Assembly: GCA_018907035.1 (NCBI GenBank)
Contig: JACCIC010000189.1
Coordinates: 539,501-603,500, forward strand
Direction of reading: 5' to 3'
DNA: 64,000 nucleotides
Origin: Sycobia sp. Sy_11
Lineage: Eukaryota; Arthropoda; Insecta; Hymenoptera; Epichrysomallidae
Shown here: positions 49,488 through 60,847 of the stretch, piece after piece
How the letters are laid out: every line of letters begins with the position of its first letter
Position numbering within the stretch: position 1 is the first letter of the stretch
Program-made: the position numbers and the translations under genes
Notes under the pieces: generated by a model
What the model was told of the DNA's origin: nothing
Database searches by the model: none
The model's input: the letters and a program-made list of their open reading frames with translations, nothing else

Positions 49488-50606
49488 CAGAGAGAGGGAG
49501 AGTATCTTGTATTAAATTCAAAAAACCAAGGATGGAAAAAATGATACAACTGTATGCTGAAATAAGTTGCTTTGTGTGTGAAGGTTAAAATAATATTGTT
49601 TAATTTAATATTATTAATTCGTTTTAATCTAAACTTTTTTTTGTTCAATCTAAGCAGTCGTTGAAATACGAAATGTAGCTACACTAAATTTTAAAAAAAA
49701 TTTTACCGTTTCAGTAAATGTGCCATCCATTGCCTGAAGCTTACCAAATTAATCAACTTCTTTAATTTATTTTAAATTATTAACTTTTTTAATTTATTTG
49801 AAAATTCGAGTGAGTAGCATCACATCAATTGTTCATATGCAATAATTTACAGCTGCTGAGGCAAGAGAGACATCATCGAGAGAGATATAATCATTTTACA
49901 AAGATTCTACATGTAATGCAAGTTTAAAATGATAATTTCATTAACGTATTGTATGTGCTATTTATAATTTTTAATCGGACCATTGATAAGTTTCAAATTT
50001 AAATATTAATAACAGTAAAAAATTCTATAGAAAAATACAGTTACATTTTACAAAATATCAAATGTCAACAATAAATTTTATGTTCTGAAATAACTGGCAA
50101 ATAGTAAACGCGTTATTCTTTTCATTAAATTATTTTTTATACTTAGTATTTGAATTTGATATTACCTTGCATTTATAATTACATTACGATTAGAATTATA
50201 TTTTAAATTAACTAAAATAGTAACGTTATTATAATTCTTACAGAATTTAGTTATTCACTGACTCGGTTACAACTTTTGTATATAAATACACTATGATTAA
50301 ATTAAAAAAAAAAAAAAAAACAATGAAAAAATTTAGAAACACTTCTATAGAATACGAATGTGAAAAAATGTGAATTATCTCATGTTTTCGTCGTTCATAG
50401 CACACATTTAAAAATTAATAAAATTTATTATTTTTCATATACTCGATAGAATTTATGCGCATGCATATATTATAATACACATTATACGTAAAAATTGATT
50501 AAGAGGAAAACTTCACTTTCCGTTTCATGATCAAGCACTCACCATGGTTTATTAAGCAATTAACGCAAATTATACACAAGAACGAAACTGAACAATGATA
50601 GCTCAT
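44691..50606 (-). CDS. Secreted chymotrypsin-like serine protease A (four exons)
   Basis: The CDS joins 50543-50606, 49017-49342, 47823-48137 and 44691-44903 (918 nt, 305 aa). Residues 1-21 are a hydrophobic signal peptide. A short propeptide (ALGLIEEN) precedes the activation site IVGG at residue 30. The S1-fold triad is complete: His76 in LTAAHC, Asp125 in TDIAI, Ser238 in GDSGN. Cys61 and Cys77 form the expected 42-58 pair. The position equivalent to S1 residue 189 is Gly (AGICS before GDSG), so trypsin-like specificity is unlikely. The 214-216 SWG motif reads SRN, which may narrow the pocket. P1 of the activation site is Asn, not Arg/Lys, so the activator is unclear. A 22-residue tail after the last helix contains NRPHV and ends in RRRR. 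It is the most downstream of a three-gene tandem array. Family is certain from the motifs; the biological role (digestive, venom or immune) is unknown. Confidence 0.9.
44904..47822 (-). other. Protease A intron 3, invaded by a retroelement
   Basis: This is the largest intron of the gene (2,919 bp; the matching introns of B and C are 1,546 and 1,572 bp). Nearly all of the excess is the antisense non-LTR element listed separately. Confidence 0.85.
45150..47738 (+). mobile_element. Decayed non-LTR (Jockey-like) retrotransposon with internal deletion
   Basis: The plus strand, read across frameshifts, gives an ordered series of non-LTR landmarks. An apurinic-like endonuclease block appears at about 45340-45540 (FGDFNSHNN, then ILLNDALP and SAIDLTLCS). 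A linker region follows (EINNYIDSTLK, SLLQEAANPTIPK). A reverse-transcriptase end appears at about 46260-46310 (LSPILYTT, YLRDDIIIF where YADD is expected), then GFMFSATKTHA. Distal segments include IRIATYVYCTSRISS and, near the end, a PLNVKHILIE block typical of the RNase H/C-terminal region. The 3' end has an AATAAATAAATT tail near 47720-47735. The core of the RT between LKELNLAI and LSPILY is missing, so the element is inactive. It lies antisense to protease A. Confidence 0.85.
47823..48137 (-). CDS. Protease A exon 3
   Basis: This 315-nt exon is in phase 0 at both ends, with acceptor TTTGTAG and donor GTAAGTTT. It begins VIGFWILEENPF and contains VTGFGYN (the usual V-x-G-x-G strand), Cys in DEECVN and HYCGVM (168-182 pair) and AGICS before the catalytic Ser exon. 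The upstream in-frame segment before the first Met-like codon is real: it aligns without gaps to the start of gene B exon 3. Confidence 0.92.
48138..49016 (-). other. Protease A intron 2
   Basis: AT-rich intron of 879 bp containing an (AT)20 tract at 48397-48436 followed by a small palindrome around ATTAGTATATATACTAAT. Nothing else is recognised in it. Confidence 0.8.
49017..49342 (-). CDS. Protease A exon 2 (activation site, His and Asp of the triad)
   Basis: The exon lies between acceptor TTGTAG and donor GTAAGC and is 326 nt, the same as in gene B. It carries the IVGG activation site, the CGGGII strand, LTAAHC (catalytic His) and ETDIAIAK (catalytic Asp), and ends in phase 0. Confidence 0.93.
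49343..50542 (-). other. Protease A intron 1
   Basis: AT-rich phase-1 intron of 1,200 bp with an (AT)22 microsatellite at 49439-49483 and an A-run near 50304. No coding or repeat features beyond these. Confidence 0.8.
49439..49483. repeat. (AT)22 microsatellite in protease A intron 1
   Basis: Lies about 95 bp from the exon 2 acceptor, within range of the branch-point region. Confidence 0.95.
50543..50606 (-). CDS. Protease A exon 1 (signal peptide)
   Basis: ATG at 50604-50606 opens 21 codons (MSYHCSVSFLCIICVNCLINH), a hydrophobic, Cys-rich signal peptide, plus one G before the donor GTGAGT. The 64-nt length and phase 1 are identical to exon 1 of gene B. A TATATATA box lies about 80 bp upstream at 50683-50690. 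Confidence 0.85.
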
Positions 50607-50682
50607 TTCTTATTTAAATTGGTCTACAATTAAGCAACTGAATGTAGTTAAACGCTTAGACAAATCGTAAAATTTTGTGTTC

Positions 50683-50690
50683 TATATATA
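50683..50690 (-). promoter_or_regulatory. TATA-like box upstream of protease A
   Basis: TATATATAGA on the minus strand is 77-84 bp upstream of the protease A start codon. A TCAGT initiator-like site lies at 50637-50641, but the spacing of about 45-50 bp is longer than the usual 30 bp, so the pairing is uncertain. Confidence 0.35.
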
Positions 50691-53600
50691 CCAATCATTG
50701 ACTATTGTGTGATACCTTGGAAGGAATCTTTGGCCGATAACATTGTTCCGTTATTTAAATTGTGAACTCATTTCATGTACACATGTATGTATATAATTAT
50801 AAAATTACAACTTTTGCAACGAGTTTACTCAACGAGTAAAGTTTGGATATAAATACTTCTGAGCCGAGCTTATCTGCGATCTCCTCGGAAATCAAAAGTA
50901 GCGAATCCCTATTCCGATAACTTCAACCAAATTTGGATTAAATTTCAAGTAAAAGGCGATACTGCGCGGGCTAAGCGACAGCGGCAGCTGGCTAAAATCG
51001 TAATTCGTAGCACACGAATACATTCCAGACCTAACTAGTGACAGTAGCAGCATATTTTGGCACTCAGTGAATAAATCAATAGCCGAAAGGAAATCGGTTC
51101 TAAAAGAATAATTCCGAAGTTTCATCTTTTGTAAAAAAAGAAGCACTGAAAAGGAAATCTCTTAAATTTACAAGTACGACACACGCTATCACATAGTTAG
51201 CTGGATTACGAAACAGATTCGATATATTTAATATTTTATACCATAATTATATTAGTATAGTTCATTTGCTAATTCTTGTAGTTTTGTTTAATTCATTTAT
51301 GGTTTTATAATTCTCAAGATTAATTACGAAATTAGTATAAAGAAATAACAAAATATAAATTATTATACGTGTTTCGTTTATTTGTGTATGAATGAGTGAT
51401 TTTATGGAACATAAAACATGATATTTTATCAAAATTTAATATTTATACTTATTTATAGTTTTCGAATAATAATCATTTCAAAAATAAAGAAAATGCAGAA
51501 GTGAATAGTAAATTCTTGAATGAAACTTCGTTAAAGGCCAAAAATATGTACAATTAAGAAAAATAATTGATCCGTGAAAACCGAAGATTTTCTTGAAAAA
51601 TAGTCTTTCTAGAGTTCCATAAATGAGGTGGCCGGGTATTGGGAAAATCTTGAGAGTTTCCAAAGAGGTTAAAAGCTTTCTAAAAATGGTAGATGAAAGC
51701 AGCGATGATAAAAGTAATTGAATTTAAATTATAAAAGATTATAAATTATGCATATCTATTTAAAAAATAAATTCTTTCCCGTCTGCTGAAAAATTAAATA
51801 TTTATCTTTCCATCTGTACTGTCAAACATTAATATCTCCAAATAAATTTATTTGAACAATCTATATTTTAGTATCTATTATCGAATAATATTTACTTTAA
51901 CGAGCAATGCGTAACGCAGCTATTATTGTCGAGAAAGTCGTTCGATAGCTTTTTAAAAAGCAATTGATGTTTTGTAAAACATGCAAATATTTTACATATC
52001 AAAGAGACAGGTGAAAATAAAATCAAAAGAAACAGCTGTGAAATGAGCATGCGTTTAAATGATCAAAACAAAAGAACCAAATAATAGAAATTCTAGAAAA
52101 AAAAAAGAAATAAAAATAACAATGTCATTTCAGCAATTAATTGATTTATAAAACTTATAAAATAATAAAAAAGAAAATCAAACAAAACGTATCCACATCG
52201 ATTAAAGATCAAATTCATTTACTCGTAAACTTCAAATGTAGAGAGTATCAATAAAAAAAATCAACTAAAACTTATGCAAATCGATCACAAATAAAATCAG
52301 TCTATTTGTACATTCAAATGTAAAGAGATTCAATGAAAAGAAAATTAAACAACACTTATAGAAATCGATCAAAGACGAAATCAATGTGTTCCTAGAAGTG
52401 GAGAAAAGCATTACTGATTTTTCCCGCGGGAGGGGGGGGGCAAACAAAATAAAAAAAGTCACGCTAAACTATCTAAGAAATCGAACTATTTCTCGCACCA
52501 TTCTTTTTATTATCGTAGTGCAATACTTTGTCAATTCTTTGGAAATGGACGAATTGTAAATAATGTGTACTTAACCGCGTTCAGTGAGGAATTTTTTCTT
52601 GTTTTTCTAAGCATTTACGATCAATAATATATGCGATTCGGCTGAAGTTCAAAGTTAAATACGAAAAATACGAAAAAAAACATGAATTTCCGGGTGCCTA
52701 GGAATATTGGAGCTTTCTTATTTAAAATGTGATTCTGTCTTCAAATTCTGTGTTAAAAATGAGGACGATGGTTAAAAAATTAAACACGTTCATCATTTCC
52801 GTTGACCAACCGATACGTATATACGTCCTAGCACACAATAAAGTATAGCATAGTAAAACATGAATAATTTGATAATTTTAATAATACTTGCATTTATTAT
52901 TTTAGTCATACGCTTATTTCCTCATGATTGAATCATTCAATACATAAGGATTCCTTCAAGCTATATATTTCCTTGAATTTCCTTAATTTAATTTGGATTA
53001 GCTATAAATTTTTTTTGATCAATTACGATGAATATATTCTAAATTTGATAAGCTTTGTGTCTGGGAAGATATTAATACTTTATCTGAAAAATACTATTCT
53101 TAATAAATTTCTTAGAATTATAGACATTGTAATTTGTAAAATTCAATAAAAATTATGAAAATGTAAAAAAGGACATTTTGCCTTTCTAAAGTTTCAATTT
53201 TAAATTTAAATTTTTAAAAATAAAAATTGGTTTATTGAATGGGCAAGTAAGAAATTTCTAGCATGGTACGTTATTTCTTGTATTTCTTATTCGGTCCTTT
53301 ATCAATTCCTTATAAAGGTCACACATTTTAATTCGACACTGAAAGAAATATCTTTACTTTTCTGCTTCAATTTTGTACCAAGTAAATTATTTTCTTAAAT
53401 CGAGCAAGTATCTTCTTAAATGAAAGAATAAGTTATTTGAAGTGAAAAAAGTCTACTTAAATCAAACCACGTTCTCTTAAATCTAGTAAATATCTTCTTA
53501 ATTTAAGTAAATAATTTAATTGTTACAAAATAAATAAATATTTACTTGATATCAGAAAATTTTTTTTCAGTGTAATTTTTCGGTCAACATCAAAAAATAA

Positions 53601-53967
53601 AAAAAATCAGAATAATATAAGTTTTTCATATTTGGTAATGAAGTATTATAACTATATAATAATTATTTATAAATGACTTCTGTAATATGTCATATGTAAT
53701 GCATGTGATCTTGTATTATATATCCATGACTTAATTTGGGTCATGAATTTTTCATGTCGATGAACAATCTTTAAAGTAGATGAGAATTGCTTTCATTATA
53801 TATGCATTCGTATCTATAATGGATTTTATTATAAACTTATCAGCTTATCAGTTAATCGAAGACATAATTATAGAAAACCATTGAAAAGTAATTTTCTGTA
53901 TCTTATATTTAAGAATATGTACAAGTTCGATTAATCTAAATCGCATAGGTGTGAATGACAAAAATGC

Positions 53968-53973
53968 TTTATT
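53968..53973 (-). terminator. Polyadenylation signal of protease B
   Basis: AATAAA on the minus strand lies about 30 nt after the stop codon of protease B. It is the nearest canonical signal and implies a very short 3' UTR. Confidence 0.6.
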
Positions 53974-54003
53974 CATTTATTTTTTTGAATTTAACTTCTT
54001 TAA

Positions 54004-54252
54004 CTAATAATAATTTGCTTGAAGAATTTTCGATAATAAATGAAAGGTGGTCTTGAATGGAACATGCGGAGGATTCTTAATCATAACTGTATCTTTCATT
54101 CGATTTCCTGCCATGATATTTTTAATGAAGTCCAGGTACAAGGACACCCTAGTGTATATGCCGCCCCGAATTGTCTCGTTACAGTCAATAGAGTTTCTGC
54201 TTACTATTCCGTAAACCTTGTTGTTGTAGACCAACGGACTGCCACTGTCGCC
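54004..54252 (-). CDS. Protease B exon 4 (catalytic Ser and long C-terminal tail)
   Basis: After a TTTTCAG acceptor the exon begins GDSGSPLVY. It ends with a tail containing DTVMIKNPPHV followed by about 18 more residues (ending ILQANYY) to the stop at 54004-54006. Gene B's tail is about 12 residues longer than that of gene A. Confidence 0.92.
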   Translation of the reverse strand, partial: GDSGSPLVYNNKVYGIVSRNSIDCNETIRGGIYTRVSLYLDFIKNIMAGNRMKDTVMIKNPPHVPFKTTFHLLSKILQANYY

Positions 54253-57200
54253 CTGAAAATTTAAAATGATTGATAAAAAAATACTAATGCAATGAAGCTG
54301 TTGTCGTAGACCTAGGCTCTCACGAGGTCCCACAGTTAACGAAATATGAAAAAAACAAATTAATCTTATTTGTCCATTTCCTTTGTAAATTATAATCAAT
54401 AATATATATTTGCAAATAGTTTATAAAAAAAAAATTAATAATGAATACGAAGTTATTTTATTTTCTTATTGAACTGCGTGAATTAACTGTGTTATTATAT
54501 GATCTAACGTTTACGTAGGGAATGAAAGTTATTTCCTGCGTCAATCTAATGCTCTGAATCAATCGTTATTCAAAAAGTCCCTCAAAAATTACTACTGGCA
54601 TCCGTACATACATCCGAAACTATCAGATAATTAATAAATTTCTTTTACTAATTATAGCATAATCTAAAAATTCTTATGTACTTTTATCTTCTAATGTTAT
54701 TCGTAAATTTATAATTTATGATATTGCGCCTAATATGTCTACATATAAATATTTTATAGACTCATGAGATTTACTTAGTATTATTTTGTAAAAGGACCAT
54801 TGTTGCTTCGTATACATCATACATTGGTATTTCAACTAAATTTGAAAATGTATTCAAAAATTCAAATTCTATTAATCTAAAGATATAATATTAATATTAA
54901 CATTGCTTGAATATTTTTCAAGCAATGGAAAAGAAGAACTAAAGAACATAGTAACATTGTATTTAATACAAAGAAGTATATAAATGATAAGGGAAATTTT
55001 GACAGGAAGTAGCAAATTCCGAATTGAACATCAGCTTATTTTTTAAAACCGCATTTAATAAAAAATACAAGTAAATATAAGTTAAAATTGAATTGTTAAA
55101 TTATCGATTCCTATAGCTGTAAAGCAGAAAAATCATTTTTATAATTATTCAAATATTCCAGATGATAGATTGTCAGACTTAACAAGAATTAAAATTGACA
55201 TGATGTTATTTCGAATAATCGAGGCATGTGTTACTCAAAAATATAAAAGACTATGTTAATTTCCTCATATGAGTAATTCTTCTTTGGAGAGAATATTTGA
55301 GATATACGTATTTACAACGCCTATACACGACAGGAAAGAATTATCTATCATAGATTGATTATAGCTTGAATTATCGATGAGTTAAAATCATCCTGAATCT
55401 ACCGTAAAACTGCCTGTAAGATTTATACACTGAATCATCTGCAGTATAGTAGATCTGTATATATCTATTAAATCATCGATTTAGGGTGCCTTATACGAAA
55501 GAATACCAACTGTTGTACACGTAAAAATATGTAAAAAAAATTATTCTTAAACGGATAAAATATAACTTATAACTTGTAATTGAAAAAAAAAATTGAATAG
55601 TTCTAGTGTGCAATAAACCATCTACACTTTTAAAAAGCAAAACAAAACTAAATCATATCTAATCTTATCCATTCTATATCTTGATTTCTGTAATTGATTC
55701 TGTAATTCTGAGCATTGATTTCTGTAATTTCAACACTTGCGCTTCTTTACGGTAATATAGAATAAAAAGAAACGTACATACTCTAATTTAACACTTACCG
55801 AGCAAGTGCCGGCGTGCGCTATTGGCCGAAGGGGCACCATTAAGCCGCACATGCTCATCGTGACGTTCATGAAAGGCTGGATTTCCTTGCACGAATTGTC
55901 ATCGACGATATAGATATGCTCAAATCTCAAATGATAGTCGGTCATTCCTCCGGTTCTTTTTCGAATACCACTGAATCTGCTCACCCTCGTTTCGACCGAA
56001 TTAAATCCAAATCCAGCTACAGTGGCTATTTTCGTACTGATCGATTCATTGGCAGTTGGTAAAGCCAGTTTCATTAAAAACGCACTTTCGTCGAGCTTCC
56101 ACGCTTTCTTCAGCTGGAAGAATAAAAGTTTATCTGCTATGACTTGCAATCGAGTGATTGATAAATAATATTTAAGTTTTATTCTCTCGACTTAAGCATT
56201 TAAAGATACATTGACAGATGAGCTCAAATACATTGTTCGGACATTAAGGGAGGGAATTAGGCAAAGGCAGTCTAGCGCAGAGCTTGAATTTACTTTCCGT
56301 TTACCGCTGCAAGTTAAGAACGGTAAATTCAGTTTCCAATAGGAAAGTGACTAAAAGTTAATGTTTCGTTACTTTCTAAAAAATTATTGTAGTAAAAAAA
56401 TATGATCTCAAGCAAGTGCAATTAATTGCAGAAAATGAATATACTGGAAGTAACTTATTCAATTCTTAGTGATATAGGTAGTGTAAAGTTGAAGATGCCA
56501 CATAGCAAATTATGTAAACTGCATAAGATCGATATTTACGGAGAAACATGTTTATCAACTCCAAATTTTTTATCGTTGTCGCTCAGGCAGAACGATGGCC
56601 CTTAGCTTGCTCTTATTGGCCTTTCGGACGACCGTGCGATACATAAAAAAAGAACACGAATTTATCTGTGCGATATTTAGTGAATTAATTTACTGTATGC
56701 TCCATATTGTAATATTATGAATGTGTAAGACACGAATTATATTTTTCATGCTTTGGTTACTCAGCAAAACTGTTCTTTAATATACTCATATTTTATAATA
56801 TAATAGAACTCATTACTTAATATATTATAATTATAATATAATATCACCCATACTTTATAATATAATAGAATTTTCAATCTTCTTTTAATAAAGTTAAGTT
56901 TTGATGAGATGTATAACTATGCAATCAAAAAATATTGAAAATCGTGGCAATAAGTCAATGTCCAAGAATAAGCTAATAAAATTATTTCTATTGATAATTC
57001 TTACGTTCGTATCTGAAGATCACAGTCATAAAATTTTTAATTGTCCTTGCATTTTCTACAGCTAAATAACTATTTTAAAGTATTGTCTGAAATAATTTGT
57101 TACGTAACAATAGATTTCAAAAAAAAAAAAAAATTGCTAATGCAATCCCTGTCATAGTCTCTTCTAACCCTTCTCCCCTATCTTTATCATTGTAATTATT

Positions 57201-58640
57201 TAAATACAGAGCGCCCTACCGTCAAGACTGCTATGTCATTATGAAGAACGTAATCGTCGAACGCCGGAAAATAAATAGCGTCTACGTCTACTTTAAAGCC
57301 TTTTCTTAGCGTTAAATCGTCCGTGCCTGCGGCCACGGAATACGAAAGATTTTTCACCATTGCAAGCTCATCTATGAAACAATGCGCTGCCGACAAAATC
57401 ATTTTATTTCCTATAATGCCACCGCCGCAGACGAGATAGTATCTATTGGAGTAATTGTATTTTCCTAAGACTGCAACTTGATACTTGAAATATTGCTGGT
57501 TTGCGTCGAGGCCATTGACAATACGTTCCGCATCTAAACCTAAGGCTAAAATAAAGAATAAAGCGGTATGTTTATAAAAGTAAATTTATTAAGAAGACCG
57601 TCGACATACTTAGAACTGGGATATTAATATAACTATTAACCATTATAATATTAAGTATATAAATATTAACTATTAGATATTTAGAAAAAATCATTATGAT
57701 TACGCTGCCACAACTCTTATTTCAAATTACCTGTATCTATACGATTAAATATCGAATTTTCATGTTTTTCAAAGTTTAAGTCATGAAATTGGATTAAATC
57801 GAGATAATATTTTGAAAAGGGTTACGATTACGTAGATCAATAATTGGGGCACAACGGGTACATGAGAACTTGTTCACATGCGTCCGCTTCATGTAAACAC
57901 GATACTTTGCCCTTTTTAAGAATAATGCTACTTCTTTCCAAATACTATGCGTGTATAATAGATATCTGTAATTCTCTATACATTTTTAGTTCTCTAACAC
58001 ATTTGTATATGTCTGAATGATTTAAAATATATTTTTCTAGTGTGAAGATTTTGCATTATAACTCTCACGATCTTACTAAATAATTGTTAAAAAAAATCTA
58101 AATTTTCAGATCCAATAAAAATAATATATAAAAACACTAATGATTTATTATATATATATATATATATATACATAAATGCTAGGACAGCGTTAAATAAAAA
58201 AATAATCCTCAAAAATCAAATTTATACAATAAATTAGAGTCAACCTATTGGAAATAACTAAAATTATTTTTTGTATACAATTTATTCAAATTGTAAAATT
58301 GCTCGAGCTCCTCGTACCCAATCGACGAGAAAAATAGCCGTAGATCGAGGATATACATTCCATTTATTAGCATTAACTTGGCTTTTTTTCGTGAAAAAAA
58401 AACTGAGATCTTAAATTATATATCCGCCTTCCACTTGACGAAAAACTACTCATTTCTAAAACTCTGTATTCCTAATACTTGTATTAAAACAAGAACGACG
58501 TGACGTGTCTTCCCTGTAATTTACTGTATATTATTATTATTTAATAATAAATGTTAATAATAAGATAAATACATACCTTCGCATAATGAAGACAGAATAG
58601 AAACGATGAGATAAAATATAAATAAATAATTCCGATTCAT
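54004..58640 (-). CDS. Secreted chymotrypsin-like serine protease B (four exons)
   Basis: The CDS joins 58577-58640, 57220-57545, 55799-56113 and 54004-54252 (954 nt, 317 aa). Residues 1-21 (MNRNYLFIFYLIVSILSSLCE) are a signal peptide. The propeptide ALGLDAER ends in Arg29, so activation at R-IVNG is possible by a trypsin-like enzyme. The triad is intact: His76 (SAAHC), Asp125 (HNDIAV) and Ser238 (GDSGSP). The 42-58, 168-182 and 191-220 cysteines are present. Position 189 is Gly (GTCS before GDSG), and the 214-216 motif is SRN instead of SWG, suggesting non-trypsin specificity, perhaps for small or unusual side chains. After the terminal helix (LDFIKNIMAG) a tail of about 33 residues carries NPPHV, as in gene A at the same distance. 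Exon lengths match gene A exactly for exons 1-3. It is the middle gene of the tandem array and the one most clearly expected to be active. Confidence 0.92.
54253..55798 (-). other. Protease B intron 3
   Basis: AT-rich intron of 1,546 bp with no microsatellite longer than a few units and no transposon recognised. It marks the ancestral state of the intron that is invaded in gene A. Confidence 0.8.
55799..56113 (-). CDS. Protease B exon 3
   Basis: This 315-nt phase-0 exon has acceptor TCTTCCAG and donor GTAAGTGT. It begins LKKAWKLDESAF and contains VAGFGFN, the Cys pair in DNSCKE and SMCGLM, and HAGTCS just before the Ser exon. Confidence 0.92.
56114..57219 (-). other. Protease B intron 2
   Basis: AT-rich intron of 1,106 bp with an A-run at 57119-57133 close to its 5' end. 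Nothing else recognised. Confidence 0.8.
57220..57545 (-). CDS. Protease B exon 2 (activation site, His and Asp of the triad)
   Basis: This 326-nt exon has acceptor TTTTAG and donor GTAGGG. It encodes ALGLDAER-IVNG, VCGGGII, SAAHC and HNDIAVLT, and ends in phase 0 after the Asp region. Confidence 0.93.
57546..58576 (-). other. Protease B intron 1
   Basis: AT-rich phase-1 intron of 1,031 bp with a short (TA)n near 58148-58170. No coding content seen. Confidence 0.8.
58577..58640 (-). CDS. Protease B exon 1 (signal peptide)
   Basis: ATG at 58638-58640 opens 21 codons with a long hydrophobic core (YLFIFYLIVSIL), and the exon ends in one G before donor GTATGT. A well-spaced TATA box and initiator lie just upstream, which supports this start. 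Confidence 0.9.
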
Positions 58641-58686
58641 ACTTTTAACGTTTCGTTCAACTGTTGTTCTGCAAGTGACACAAGAA

Positions 58687-58694
58687 TATTTATA
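58687..58694 (-). promoter_or_regulatory. TATA box of protease B
   Basis: TATAAATA on the minus strand starts 32 bp upstream of an initiator-like ACAGTTG whose A is at 58662. The spacing is the canonical one and implies a 5' UTR of about 22 nt before the ATG at 58640. Confidence 0.6.
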
Positions 58695-58776
58695 TTAACA
58701 TAGATACATATGCAACTATATTGATAATTACAAAATTGATACATCCGATAAGACCAAAATTATACAACCACTTTTA

Positions 58777-58780
<4 letters not shown>

Positions 58781-58830
<50 letters not shown>
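58781..58830. repeat. (TA)25 microsatellite
   Basis: An uninterrupted TA tract that directly abuts the left end of the inverted repeat at 58831. Confidence 0.95.
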
Positions 58831-58835
<5 letters not shown>

Positions 58836-59030
58836 GATGCATAATAGATACATATAGATAAGAAAGTCACAATGAAAATCTACAAAAATGTATTTCATAA
58901 ATGAATTCTTGTACAATGAGCTTTAGTAATGATCGTTTATATAATTGTACAAAAATTAATTTATGAAATACATTTCTGTAGATTTTCATTGTGACTTTCT
59001 TATCTATAAGTATCTGCTGTGCAACTTTAA
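58831..59030. repeat. 200-bp inverted repeat (fold-back or MITE-like element)
   Basis: The left arm 58831-58917 and right arm 58944-59030 are 87 bp each and are reverse complements with a modest number of mismatches, around a 26-bp loop. A central block such as AAGTCACAATGAAAATCTAC is perfect. The ends are TTAAAG and CTTTAA, so the element has TTAA at both limits, the target site of piggyBac-type transposons. No coding capacity. A small nonautonomous element is the best guess. Confidence 0.85.
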
Positions 59031-59425
59031 TAATTCTGTTAACATTTTCACTGAATGTACGTTGAATTTTCGATGAGTTATATTTTAGATACCAAACTTG
59101 AGAATCTCTAAAATATTTTCAAAAATAAATAATTATATAATGGATGCTGGGGTTGCTGTATATATTTTATGTATGTTTTTATTCTGTAAACATAATAGTA
59201 ATTTTGAATTACATGCATATATATATATATATACTGATTTTTTTAACAGCTTCTTTTTTTCACCCATCACTGAGTATTGACTTTTGCTCGCCTATTTATT
59301 TCAATAAATTGAAGTATTCGTTACTGAATAGAAAAACCGTTCCTTTATTATAACTTCCGAATACGCATTACTTACATCATAGCTCGAACATTTTTTATTT
59401 CATATATTTATTTTACATATTTACT

Positions 59426-59431
59426 TTTATT
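59426..59431 (-). terminator. Polyadenylation signal of SPH C
   Basis: AATAAA on the minus strand lies about 22 nt after the stop codon, with a second copy at 59407-59412. A very short 3' UTR is implied, as for gene B. Confidence 0.55.
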
Positions 59432-59452
59432 CATATGTATATTATAATTATA

Positions 59453-59668
59453 TTAACCAATCATTGGCGGAATGTGCCGCCGATTGTAATAAATGAATGC
59501 AACATTTTCATTAATTGTATTGTTCATGAAAGCGTTAATCTCGTCTACAAATGGAGCAACCTTCACGTAGAGCGCACCAATCCTCGTATTGTCACAATCA
59601 AGAGTCGTACTAGATACAATTCCTATGAGCAAGTCATTAGCTATAATGAGCGGATTACCCATATCACC
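59453..59668 (-). CDS. SPH C exon 4 (Ser position is Met)
   Basis: After a TTTACAG acceptor the exon begins GDMGNPLII, so the nucleophile is Met while the neighbouring Gly-Asp and Gly are kept. The 214-216 motif is SST. The tail ends YYNRRHIPPMIG with the stop at 59453-59455. Confidence 0.92.
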   Translation of the reverse strand, partial: GDMGNPLIIANDLLIGIVSSTTLDCDNTRIGALYVKVAPFVDEINAFMNNTINENVAFIYYNRRHIPPMIG

Positions 59669-60785
59669 CTGTAAATATTATATACATGTAGAAGTATTTA
59701 TATGTATTAGAAGATGGTCGGAAGCATTTACATATAGGACATATTGGAAAATGAAATTTTATTAGTCAGTAAACCAAATACGGTATAAGGCTATTTTAAA
59801 TCACTGAATTGAACTTATTCATTATTAAAAAAAAAAAGTAGTTTCAAATGAATAATAGTATTTCGAGACAGTCCTCCAAAGCAGGCGTTTCTCGCACGGA
59901 TGCATGGTATGGCGCCAAAACGAAATGCAAAAACACCTGTGTAACGATCATCTCCTTCCCCCGTACGGTAAAACTAGGTATAATTAGTTTATAATAATAA
60001 TTAATTATAATTCTTAACACTGTTAAGAATTTTAATTTTTAATTTGCGTAAAAATCAACCCGTGATTGGAGCGGAGATCACCTCGATTACGTCATGATAA
60101 GATTCATATATATATATATATATATACATATATCTGATCAGTAACGATCTCATTTTAGAGTCGAAATTTTTTTTTTTTTTAAATAAATGTAACGAATAAC
60201 GAAACTCTTAGTAAAGTAAGACTTACTATTTTAGAATAAGACATTATTTAATAAGAAAAGTGAATAAAGTTCATTTCTCCATTTTTAAAATTATGCTGCC
60301 TTGTAGACGTAAAACGAGTGCGAGATGACTTTTGCTGAGTGTATACATTTTCTTTGTGGTCCATATACAATGTTAGGAAGAAAAAAATACTAGCGTTTCG
60401 TTAGGCATATAGCTATTGAAAAAAAAATGAATATATTCGCTTGGAAAAATATTTTTCTCTTGCAATTATAGTTTAAAAATAATGTGAAATGAAACAATTC
60501 ATCTACAACAAAGCCATTCTTTTGCAAAAGCTTTCGGATATTTTTCAGGAAATGCAGTTGTGAGCTTGGATTTGGCCTTCACTAAATGACTAAATCCTAT
60601 TTGTAATACCGTATTCGAACGAAAATTAGTGCTTTAACTAAAAAATTTTACTTGCATATATGATTAATAATTTATGCTTTTTAAAAAGCTAAGCAGGTCT
60701 GAAGCATCTAAACAGTCGGGGTCAAGTCCATGATCCCCTCCTAATCACTCCAGGAAGATCTAAGATTTTTTCTGATGATGATAAC

Positions 60786-60847
<62 letters not shown>

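Larger units (their letters stand above)
50607..54003. other. Intergenic spacer between protease genes A and B
   Basis: About 3.4 kb of AT-rich DNA with A-runs and a G-run at 52432-52440. No serine-protease exon remnants were found. A GC-richer open segment at 50892-51146 (minus) could not be assigned to any family. Confidence 0.6.
58641..59452. other. Short intergenic spacer between protease genes B and C
   Basis: This 812-bp spacer holds the gene B promoter, a (TA)25 tract, a large inverted repeat and the gene C polyadenylation signal. No room is left for another gene. Confidence 0.7.

Noticed and set aside
50892..51146. Minus-strand ORF of 84 residues between protease genes A and B
   Set aside because: Considered as a lost protease exon or receptor fragment, but it lacks S1 motifs and could not be assigned.
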